Positions 56,441 through 64,000 of a stretch of DNA of 64,000 nucleotides are shown piece by piece. A model generated the notes under the pieces. It was not told where the DNA came from and ran no database searches. It was given only the letters and a program-made list of their open reading frames with translations. The position numbers were made by a program, and so were the translations under genes. This stretch comes from Cellulophaga baltica. Its GTDB lineage: Bacteria; Bacteroidota; Bacteroidia; Flavobacteriales; Flavobacteriaceae. The first letter of the stretch is position 1. Every line of letters begins with the position of its first letter. The DNA lies in NCBI RefSeq assembly GCF_900102165.1, contig NZ_FNBD01000002.1, positions 62,001 to 126,000 of the forward strand. Reading direction: 5' to 3'.

Positions 56441-59400
56441 TTATTCGGTTTCTTTTTTATGCTGCTCTATATATTCCGAGGGTGTGACGTTGAATAACTC
56501 ACGGAAGGTTTTACTGAAATAAGCAGTAGAATTAAACCCTGAGAGGTGCGTAACTTCTTTTATGGAATATTTATTCTGAACCAAAAGATCTGAAGCATAG
56601 CGTAGACGTATCGTTCTAATAAAATAACTAGGATTGTTCCCTGTTAAAGAATTTATTTTCCGGTATAACTGAGACCTTCCAATACCCATTTCCTTTAATA
56701 AGTCTTCTTGTTTAAAGTCTACATCACTAATATTATTTACAATAATCTTTGTGGCTTTATCTAAAAATATTTCGTCAATATTATTAGTAGTAACCTCACT
56801 TGATGGAAACACGCCTCCTATTTCTGCAAATCTTTTTCGCAGTCTTTTTTTGGTTTCTAATAAATTTTTAATCCTTGCTTTTAATACTGCAGTTACAAAA
56901 GGTTTGGCTATATACCCATCGGCACCACTATCATACCCGGCAATTCTATCATCTTCTAAGGTTCTAGCCGTAAGAAGAATTATAGGAATATGGCAGGTTT
57001 CAAATTCACGCTTTAAGGCTTTACACATTTCAAACCCATCCATTTTTGGCATCATTACATCACTAATAATAATATCTGGGTAATATTTCTTAACCATTTT
57101 TAAACCTTCCTCACCATTTACAGCTTCTTTTACCTCATAATTAGCAATAAGGTCGTTTTTCAAATGGACTCTAAGCTCTTTATTATCTTCTACCAAAAGT
57201 AAGATAGGTAACTTAACTGTACTTCCATCCTGTACTACAGGTGGTTCTGTATCCTGAGTGTTCGCGATAGACATTTCATAATCTACGGAGTTCATTGAAT
57301 TGATTAAAAACTCATTTTTTACATTCTTCACCACCTCGGGCTCTGCTTCTATATCCAAAGGCAAACGCACCACGAACTTACTTCCCTTGAGGTATTCACT
57401 TTCTACAAAAATTTCACCTCCATGAAGCTCTACTAAGGCTTTGGTAAAGTTTAAACCTATTCCTGTTCCTGTTTTGGTAACATCAACATTGTAAAAACGT
57501 GAAAAGATATTTTTCAACTGTTCTTTATTCAGCCCAACGCCTGTATCTTTTACAATGATCTCTAGATAATTTTCACCCTTATTTTTTTTGAATAACAACA
57601 GGTTGGTATTGGCTTTATCTACTTTCACCTCATTAATAAAAACAGATATTTCACCTCCGTAATCGGTGAATTTTATAGCATTAGAAATTAGATTCGTGAT
57701 GATTTTTTCTAGCTTATCAAAATCAAATAAGGAAGTAATATGCTTTGATTCTGTTATAAATTGATATTCAATACTTTTCTTTGCTGCTAAGCCCTTAAAC
57801 AAAGCGAAAATATCACCGCAGAATTTCACCGCATCTCCATTTTCTAATTGTAAAGGTGCCATTCCTACATCCATTTTTCGATAATCTAAAAGCTGATTTA
57901 CTAAATGCAATAATCTTCTGGCACTACGCTGAATAGAAATTGCAGATTCTTTTATAACATCAGGATCTGTATTGAAACTAGACAGTATTTTATCAACAGG
58001 ATTTAAGATTAAAGTAAGCGGTGTTCTAAATTCATGAGACACATTTACAAAGAACTCTAGCTTTAATTGATCTAACTCATGCTCCTGAGCTTCTTGGACC
58101 TTTTGCGTATAATACCGCATAATTACCCAAATAATTAAAGCCCCAATAATACCGTAAATTAAATACGCCCACCAAGTACTCCATGGTGGAGAAGTAATTT
58201 TAAACTTGAATTTAGTAGATTTTGCAGCCTCCCATTGACCATCAATTGAAGCCATAACTTCAAACTCATATTCTCCTGGTACGAGGTTAGAGTAATTCAC
58301 TTCTCTCCTGTTCCCTACATTTACAAAGTCCTTATCTAGCCCATTCATTTTATACATGTACTGAACCTGCTCTGGATTTTCTAAGTAGAGTGCTAAAAAC
58401 TCAAACGAGATGTAGTTTTCATTATGTCGTAAAGAAAGACTTTCTATTTCTTCAATAGACTGTTTTAATAACACCCTGTTATTTATGGTATCGCCTACAA
58501 CAATATTTTTATTATATAACTTGAGTGCTGTTATTTTTGGCGCCAAAACTAGTGGTGTTTTTACCGCAATATCTTTAGGATTAAAAATATTAAATCCGTT
58601 TAAACCACCAATAATAATACGCCCATCTGACGTTTTTTCTATAGACTTACTTTGGTATTCTGTACCTTGAAGACCATCATGAATATTGAAATTTTTAAAC
58701 TTATTTGTTTTTATATTGAGGGTTGAAAGTCCGCTTTTAGTTGTAATCCAAAAGTTATGGCTATCATCTTCTTTGATACCCACCACAAAGTTATTTGGGA
58801 GTCCGTTTTGAGAAGAAAACGACTTCATTAGTGTTAGGTTCTCATCTAACTTATAGATGCCACTATCGGTACCTATCCAAATGTTACCAAGATGATCTTC
58901 TGTGATATAATTTATATTATTGGCCTCAATACCCCTTTCTTTCACTTCTGAAAAGGTGATATCTTCTGGAGTAAAATCTTTTAAATCATCTAATTCAAGA
59001 TAATTAAGACCTAAAGAGGTCCCTACCAAAAGTCTATTTTTTGAATCGATATAGAGACAAAAAACAAAATTGCTCAATAAATTATTTTCTAGATTTGAAG
59101 TGTTTTTATAGTTGTGAAACTTTTCTGTATTAGGATCAAACAAACTTAAACCTTCTGTTCTTAGCCCTAACCACAATCTATTTTTTGAATCTTCTACACC
59201 TGTCCATACCGAGTTTTGCCCAATAGAATAAGGATTTTCTTCATCATGATAAAACCGTTCTACAGTATTAGTATCTGGATTAAACTTATTTAACCCACCG
59301 TCTAAAGTACAAATCCAAATACTACCATCATGAGTTTCAAACGTATATAATATTTTATTGGAACTTATTGTATTGTTGTCTTTAGGGTCATGACCAAAAT

Positions 59401-60619
59401 GTTCAAACGAATTATTTTTTTCATCAAACAAGTTTAGTCCCCCTTCATACGTAGACAACCATATTCTGCCTTTAGAATCTTGCAAAACAGACTGTACAAT
59501 TTTTTCGCTCAACCCTCTTGGATTATCTGGTTGATAGTAGTAGTGCCCAAAAGAATACAATGATGGATCTAATTTACTAACTCCTCTATCATAACTTCCT
59601 ATCCAGAAAACCCCATTAGAATCTTCAATAATTTTAGAAGGCTTATCATTCGCTAAAGAGAAAGAATTGGAGAGGTTATTTTCAATATGCTTCTTTATTT
59701 TACCTTCCTTTTTATCATACAAAAATATCCCATGCCCGTCTGTAGATATCCAAAATAAACCTTCTTTATCTTGATAAAAATCTCTTACCGCTATATGCTC
59801 GTCTACCAGAGACACGTGTTTAAAACTATTCTCTTTTTTATTCCATACAATAAGATTGGACAAATCATTTCCTATCCAAAAATCATCATCATGATCAATG
59901 AAAACCAATTTATGAATATGATTTAGCTCGTAGGGCTGGTTGTTAGAGATAAAAACACGTTCAAAATTATCACGCTCAGGATTATACCTATTTAGGTGTT
60001 GACCACTTGTTCCTACCCAAATGGTATTATTTTTATCTTTCGTAAGTACATACACATTGTTGTTATCAATAGAATGTAAATTGGATTGATCATGTATGTA
60101 GTATGAAAATTTTAAGGCTTCAGTATCATTGGTATGCGCTCCTAATAAAATTTTAATTACTCCGGTATTGGTGGCCACCCAAAGTGTATTGTTTTCCTCA
60201 TCAAAAAGTAAATCATTAATAATTTTACGGGGATTATTCGTTAAAGAGACTTGCTTGTAAAGGTTAATTCGTGTAAAATTATTCCGTTTTTTATTAAAAA
60301 GATTTAAACCATTGTTGGTGCCTATCCATAGATTACCGTTCTTATCTTCTTGGATCGCATTAATTCTACTGTTACTTATGGAGGTAGTATCATTTAAAAT
60401 TGATCTGTATATTTCAAACTCATACCCGTTGTATTTATTAAGTCCGTCTATGGTTCCAAACCATAAAAAACCTTCCGTATCTTGGTATAATTCTAAGCAA
60501 GTACTACTAGAAAGACCATCTACAGTATCTAAATTCTCAAACTTTAAGTTATTGAATTGACCTATAGAAAATTGAAAGATACAACAGCAAATAATAGTGA
60601 AATATACTTTTATATTCAT
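56441..60619 (-). CDS. Hybrid two-component system regulator (HTCS), full length
   Basis: The 1392-residue protein has all HTCS parts. A signal peptide precedes a periplasmic Reg_prop propeller (~25-690, many LWIGT-type blades) and a Y_Y_Y domain (~720-800). A membrane helix (~815-835) follows. The histidine kinase has the phospho-His in VNVSHEFRTPL (~861) and ATP-site motifs SNAIKFT, DTGVGL, GTGIGL. A receiver carries the phospho-Asp in IIISDVMMPKMDG (~1185), and an AraC-type HTH ends the protein (~1300-1390, GRSQLYRKIN, HLSGFNSTAYFSKTFRE). It senses an oligosaccharide in the periplasm and activates a PUL. The gene sits between GH3/GH39 (upstream) and the TBDR (28 bp downstream), which makes that operon its likely target. 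Confidence 0.96.
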   Translation of the reverse strand: MNIKVYFTIICCCIFQFSIGQFNNLKFENLDTVDGLSSSTCLELYQDTEGFLWFGTIDGLNKYNGYEFEIYRSILNDTTSISNSRINAIQEDKNGNLWIGTNNGLNLFNKKRNNFTRINLYKQVSLTNNPRKIINDLLFDEENNTLWVATNTGVIKILLGAHTNDTEALKFSYYIHDQSNLHSIDNNNVYVLTKDKNNTIWVGTSGQHLNRYNPERDNFERVFISNNQPYELNHIHKLVFIDHDDDFWIGNDLSNLIVWNKKENSFKHVSLVDEHIAVRDFYQDKEGLFWISTDGHGIFLYDKKEGKIKKHIENNLSNSFSLANDKPSKIIEDSNGVFWIGSYDRGVSKLDPSLYSFGHYYYQPDNPRGLSEKIVQSVLQDSKGRIWLSTYEGGLNLFDEKNNSFEHFGHDPKDNNTISSNKILYTFETHDGSIWICTLDGGLNKFNPDTNTVERFYHDEENPYSIGQNSVWTGVEDSKNRLWLGLRTEGLSLFDPNTEKFHNYKNTSNLENNLLSNFVFCLYIDSKNRLLVGTSLGLNYLELDDLKDFTPEDITFSEVKERGIEANNINYITEDHLGNIWIGTDSGIYKLDENLTLMKSFSSQNGLPNNFVVGIKEDDSHNFWITTKSGLSTLNIKTNKFKNFNIHDGLQGTEYQSKSIEKTSDGRIIIGGLNGFNIFNPKDIAVKTPLVLAPKITALKLYNKNIVVGDTINNRVLLKQSIEEIESLSLRHNENYISFEFLALYLENPEQVQYMYKMNGLDKDFVNVGNRREVNYSNLVPGEYEFEVMASIDGQWEAAKSTKFKFKITSPPWSTWWAYLIYGIIGALIIWVIMRYYTQKVQEAQEHELDQLKLEFFVNVSHEFRTPLTLILNPVDKILSSFNTDPDVIKESAISIQRSARRLLHLVNQLLDYRKMDVGMAPLQLENGDAVKFCGDIFALFKGLAAKKSIEYQFITESKHITSLFDFDKLEKIITNLISNAIKFTDYGGEISVFINEVKVDKANTNLLLFKKNKGENYLEIIVKDTGVGLNKEQLKNIFSRFYNVDVTKTGTGIGLNFTKALVELHGGEIFVESEYLKGSKFVVRLPLDIEAEPEVVKNVKNEFLINSMNSVDYEMSIANTQDTEPPVVQDGSTVKLPILLLVEDNKELRVHLKNDLIANYEVKEAVNGEEGLKMVKKYYPDIIISDVMMPKMDGFEMCKALKREFETCHIPIILLTARTLEDDRIAGYDSGADGYIAKPFVTAVLKARIKNLLETKKRLRKRFAEIGGVFPSSEVTTNNIDEIFLDKATKIIVNNISDVDFKQEDLLKEMGIGRSQLYRKINSLTGNNPSYFIRTIRLRYASDLLVQNKYSIKEVTHLSGFNSTAYFSKTFRELFNVTPSEYIEQHKKETE

Positions 60620-60697
60620 TTACATTACGTTACAATAATTTTAAAAATCGATATTAAAATCAACTAAGAAAGCTACTTTCCTAAAAACATAAAACTA

Positions 60698-63109
60698 CTA
60701 ATTTATAATTTCAAATTCTTCTTTCAATCTAATATCTACAGAAGAAGCCCCTATGTTTATTTCAAAAGCGCCAGGTTCTACCGTGAAGTTCATGTTTTTA
60801 TCTAAAATAGCTAAATCATCTGGTTCTAGAGTGAAGTTTACTTTCTTGGATTCTCCAGGCTTTAAATGAATCCGTTCAAAACCACGAAGTTGAGATTCAT
60901 AGGTCGTCACGCTACTAACTTTGTCTTTTATATATAACTGCACCACCTCATCTCCGGCGACACTACCGGTGTTTTTTATCACACAAGACACCTTGATTTC
61001 TCCTTGTGATTGTTTGCTTTTTTGATGTACTATAATATTTGAATACTCAAAAGAAGTATAACTCAACCCATAACCAAAAGGGTACAAAGCACCCAATACG
61101 CGCGTATTTCCGGAACCATTAGGTCCTGAACTTGGTTGTCCGGCCTGAGATCCTGGTTTAAAAGGAAAATTTAACGGAATTTGCCCAACAGATTTAGGAA
61201 AAGTAACGGTTAGTTTGCCTCCTGGATTGTACTCCCCAAATAATGTTTCTGCAATAACCTCTCCTGCAGCAGTACTAGGAAACCAAGCTTCTAAAATAGC
61301 CGGTATAAATTTATTTTCCCAATTTATAGTAAGTGGTTGTCCATTAATTAAGACGAGAATTACAGGCTTCCCTGTGGCATATAACGCTTGAACCAATTCA
61401 AATTGTCTGCCTGGCAATCCTAAGCTTGTTCGGGACATTGTTTCTCCTACGCGCTTATCATCTTCACCTACCACTGCTATAATAACATCAGATTGTTTGG
61501 CTTTTTCTACTGCTGCGGCAATACTTGCCTCTTCATCTTCAGATAATGGCATAGAAATAATTTCACTCTCTGGCCAATTAGCATCTACCACATCACATCC
61601 TTTTTGGTAGGTTACGGTAGCTTTTCCTGCTGCATATTTTTTTATGCCCTGATACACTGATGTAGATGGGTTTTCTGCAGGTCCGTATCTACTATATGTG
61701 AAATTTACTTCATCTGCTAGGGGGCCAGTAACCAGTATGTTCTTAAGTTTAGAAATATCTAACGGTAAGGTATTATTCTCGTTTTTTAAAAGGACTAGAG
61801 ACTCTCTATTTATTTGCTTTGAAAATTCCTCATCTGCTTTGGTATGCACTAGCGCATCAGATGCTTTTGGGTTTTCTACATAAGGCTGATCAAAAAGTCC
61901 CAACTGAAATTTAACTTTCAATACCTCTGAAACTCGCAAATCAATTGTTTTCATTGCTATTTTACCTTCTTGGATTAAGGCTCTTAAAGGTTCTATAAAA
62001 GATTCTGGCGTTCTAAAGGTGGTCCGCACATTTAACCCTGCTTCTACTACTTGCCTTACGCCTTCTTTGTAATCTTCTGCTACATGGTGCTTTTCAAAAA
62101 CGTATTCTACCGCTTCACTATCTGAAACAACATAGCCGTCAAAGCCATATTTTTCTCTTAACAATTCTGTTAAAAAATAATGACTGGCTGTAATGGGCAC
62201 GCCATCATAATCATTATAACTACTCATAACCCCCATTGGCGAAGCCTCTTCAATGACACGCTTAAATGGATATAAGTGTAACTGATGCATTTCTCTTGGC
62301 GCTACATGCGGATCTGTACGCGCATCACCATCTCTGGCTCCCTTAGGAATACTATATACTGCAAAATGCTTTAGCGTTGAGGCTACATTTTGTGATTGCA
62401 GCCCTAAGGTCATTTGTTTGCCCATCTCTGCAATATGAAAGGGTTCTTCTCCGTAACATTCTAGAACTCTTCCCCATCGCGGATCTCTAGCCACATCTAA
62501 TATGGGGGCATATATGTTGGTATACCCTAAAGCTTTTGCTTCCCTACCAACGATAGTTCCTGCTTTGTACACTAGATCTTTATTCCAAGTACTTCCTATA
62601 CCTATAGGAGCGGGTAATGGCGTTGCTTTTTTATGGCATAAACCATGAACCCCCTCATTAGTAAAATCTACAGGAATTCCCATTCTAGTTTCTTCAATAA
62701 ACCATTTCTGCACTTTATTGATCGCTTCTGCATGTGTGCTGTAAGGAAAAGAATATGGTGTTTGGGTTTTAGGCTGATTCCAAATAGTATTTAAGTGTTC
62801 ATCAATATTGGCAATCCCGTCTTTCCAAATCTCGTTTTTCCAATTTTCTGTAGGTAATTCATCTGCTAAAACACGAGAGAATCCATAAAGAGTAGCCATT
62901 TGACAGGTTTTTTCTTCTACATTCATCAAAGAAACCAAATTTGCAACCCTAGCATCAATAGTCGATTTAGGATTTTCGTAAACATCCATGATGCCATTTT
63001 TATTAAAATCAATCCAGCCTTTATGATATATCTTCGGTTGTTCCTTTTTAGTAGAAAGTGATAACAGTAGAATACTAGATGCGATGAACACTATTGATGT
63101 ATATTTCAT
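60698..63109 (-). CDS. GH3 beta-glycosidase (beta-xylosidase/glucosidase-like)
   Basis: The 803-residue secreted GH3 enzyme begins with a signal-like segment (FIASSILLLSL) and a Ca2+-type loop DFNKNGIMDVYENP. The TIM barrel contains NIYAPILDVARDPRWGR, KHFAVYS and the nucleophile Asp in GYVVSDSEAVEYVFE. A second domain (LLKNENNTLPLD, VAVVGEDDKRVGET-type acid/base region) and a fibronectin-III-like end (LYPFGYGLSYTSFEYSN, FTLEPDDLAILDK) follow. It lacks the PA14 insert of the other GH3 in this window. It lies 12 bp after a GH39 gene. GH3 with GH39 suggests cooperation on xylose- or galactose-containing oligomers; specificity is open. Confidence 0.92.
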   Translation of the reverse strand: MKYTSIVFIASSILLLSLSTKKEQPKIYHKGWIDFNKNGIMDVYENPKSTIDARVANLVSLMNVEEKTCQMATLYGFSRVLADELPTENWKNEIWKDGIANIDEHLNTIWNQPKTQTPYSFPYSTHAEAINKVQKWFIEETRMGIPVDFTNEGVHGLCHKKATPLPAPIGIGSTWNKDLVYKAGTIVGREAKALGYTNIYAPILDVARDPRWGRVLECYGEEPFHIAEMGKQMTLGLQSQNVASTLKHFAVYSIPKGARDGDARTDPHVAPREMHQLHLYPFKRVIEEASPMGVMSSYNDYDGVPITASHYFLTELLREKYGFDGYVVSDSEAVEYVFEKHHVAEDYKEGVRQVVEAGLNVRTTFRTPESFIEPLRALIQEGKIAMKTIDLRVSEVLKVKFQLGLFDQPYVENPKASDALVHTKADEEFSKQINRESLVLLKNENNTLPLDISKLKNILVTGPLADEVNFTYSRYGPAENPSTSVYQGIKKYAAGKATVTYQKGCDVVDANWPESEIISMPLSEDEEASIAAAVEKAKQSDVIIAVVGEDDKRVGETMSRTSLGLPGRQFELVQALYATGKPVILVLINGQPLTINWENKFIPAILEAWFPSTAAGEVIAETLFGEYNPGGKLTVTFPKSVGQIPLNFPFKPGSQAGQPSSGPNGSGNTRVLGALYPFGYGLSYTSFEYSNIIVHQKSKQSQGEIKVSCVIKNTGSVAGDEVVQLYIKDKVSSVTTYESQLRGFERIHLKPGESKKVNFTLEPDDLAILDKNMNFTVEPGAFEINIGASSVDIRLKEEFEIIN

Positions 63110-63121
63110 TTTATAGTCTCC

Positions 63122-64000
63122 TTAATTTACTTGCTTAATTAAAACTAAACTCCATGGTTTTAGTTCGCGATTTATAGAAATATTACCTTTGGTATCTGCG
63201 TATACAAATTCTGTTTTAAGAGCGTTTGCATAGGCTTTCATCACTTTTATTTCTTCTCTAGTCGGTGGTTCTGGTCTCCCCATATCTTCCCAAAAATTAT
63301 GAATATTGCCATGATCTTTATCTAAGGTTTCGATTTTAAACATGGTTCCAGGCTTTAAATTTGATAAGTTGAAATGCAACTGCTTTACGCTACCATTTTC
63401 TCGTTTATCAGCTCCTGATGGAACGGCATTTAAATATTCCTCTGGATAATTATAAGCAATCGCAGCTATTGTATTGGCTGCAGTATTTTTACTAACAAAG
63501 AGATAATCGTTTTTATACAAATTCACATCTCCTAATTCATGGAGCATCCTATAAGCATGGTAGGATGGTTTTACAAGGCCTTGATAATTTATCATTCCAA
63601 AACCACCATGAAAAATACTTGCTGCCCCACCTTTCTCTTCAAAAATATCAGTGAATGTCCAGAAAGCTAGGGAATTGGTTAAGCCAATACAATCAAGATT
63701 TGTTTTCACGATATAAGCAGCTGCAGGTAACCTATCATGCATATCATCTCTACTACTAGGACTGGTGTTCCATTCCGTAAGGTGAATTTCTGCATTTGGA
63801 TAAGCACTTTTTGCTATAGTCGCGTTCAACCATTCTAAATCTTCTTTTGTTGAATTTGCATATCTAGTAAGTCCCTTTCCTTTTCCTGTCTCAGGATTAA
63901 AAGCATAATCTGTGGGATAAGGGTGCGTACTTACAAAATCTACTGGAAGTTTTTCTTTTTCGCAATAGCTTAAAAAATCTTCTATCCATACCCCATGCCA
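63122..64000 (-). CDS. GH39-like glycosidase, C-terminal part (truncated by window edge)
   Basis: The frame is open from the right edge (first codons read WHGVWIEDFLSYC) to the stop at 63122, giving 292 visible C-terminal residues. It contains a barrel strand VDFVSTHPYPTDYAF, the candidate nucleophile Glu in IHLTEWNTSPSSRD, and SLAFWTFTDIFEEKGG plus HGGFGMINYQGLVKPSYHA. These are the typical end of GH39 beta-xylosidase-like barrels. The C-terminal beta domain ends in NRELKPWSLVLIKQ. The apparent start at 63829 is an internal TTG, not a real start. The acid/base residue would be upstream, outside the window. It forms an operon with the GH3 12 bp downstream. Confidence 0.85.
   Translation of the reverse strand, partial: WHGVWIEDFLSYCEKEKLPVDFVSTHPYPTDYAFNPETGKGKGLTRYANSTKEDLEWLNATIAKSAYPNAEIHLTEWNTSPSSRDDMHDRLPAAAYIVKTNLDCIGLTNSLAFWTFTDIFEEKGGAASIFHGGFGMINYQGLVKPSYHAYRMLHELGDVNLYKNDYLFVSKNTAANTIAAIAYNYPEEYLNAVPSGADKRENGSVKQLHFNLSNLKPGTMFKIETLDKDHGNIHNFWEDMGRPEPPTREEIKVMKAYANALKTEFVYADTKGNISINRELKPWSLVLIKQVN

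Noticed and set aside
63122-63829. A complete 235-residue protein starting at 63829
   Set aside because: The same frame continues open to the window edge with GH39-like sequence, so 63829 is an internal TTG codon.
1-64000. Mobile elements, tRNA/rRNA genes, CRISPR arrays
   Set aside because: No transposase or integrase motifs, no tRNA-like clover leaf, and no regularly spaced repeats were seen.

Overview
This window looks like a chromosomal segment of a marine or algae-associated member of the Bacteroidota, class Flavobacteriia. The reasons are AT-rich DNA, two SusC/SusD pairs, hybrid two-component regulators with Reg_prop/Y_Y_Y sensors, many short-signal lipoproteins, and A-rich gene starts without Shine-Dalgarno sequences. 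Almost every gene serves glycan uptake or breakdown, with uronic acids as the common thread. I see no tRNA, rRNA, CRISPR array, transposase or sulfatase.

Region 1 (1-22078, minus strand) is a polysaccharide utilization locus (PUL) read from a SusC/SusD pair. It continues through a divergent GH115/GH67-like protein, a GH92-like protein, two GH29 fucosidases, a PA14-containing GH3, a PLC-like lipoprotein, a GH115 alpha-glucuronidase and a metallophosphoesterase. It ends in a hybrid sensor cut by the left edge. A GC-rich terminator hairpin lies just after susD.

Region 2 (22389-28230, plus strand) is transcribed divergently from susC. It encodes a double DUF1080 (3-keto-glycoside hydrolase-like) lipoprotein, two Tat-signal Gfo/Idh/MocA oxidoreductases and a GH78-like protein. 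This set looks like an oxidative (3-keto) route of glycoside cleavage beside the hydrolytic PUL. The shared 310-bp promoter region carries three copies of ATGGACATA.

Region 3 (28254-35691) is a hexuronate catabolic operon. A LacI-family regulator is divergent from an SDR mannonate oxidoreductase, uxuA, uxaC and a three-gene TRAP transporter. Two CGTGTGCG palindromes, 60 bp apart, sit between them. Region 4 (35813-45239, minus strand) handles unsaturated uronates: GH88, a beta-propeller hydrolase, an SGNH esterase, a DUF6250-like lipoprotein, an ExuT-like MFS importer, KduI, KduD and a DUF4861 lipoprotein. No recognisable polysaccharide lyase accompanies them. KDG kinase and KDPG aldolase are also not in the window.

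Region 5 (45936-53508, plus strand) is a second SusC/SusD pair followed, after a terminator, by a lipoprotein sugar-dehydrogenase-like propeller with HEAT repeats and cytochrome c. Region 6 (53593-64000, minus strand) holds a GH39 (cut by the right edge), a GH3, a complete hybrid two-component regulator and a TonB receptor without a SusD partner.

Working model: outer-membrane SusCD systems import uronate-, fucose- and possibly mannose-, xylose- or rhamnose-containing glycans. Periplasmic enzymes release glucuronate (GH115) or unsaturated uronate (GH88). TRAP and MFS carriers import the monomers, and UxaC/UxuB-like/UxuA or KduI/KduD convert them to 2-keto-3-deoxygluconate. Functions are assigned from reading motifs by eye; no database search was run.
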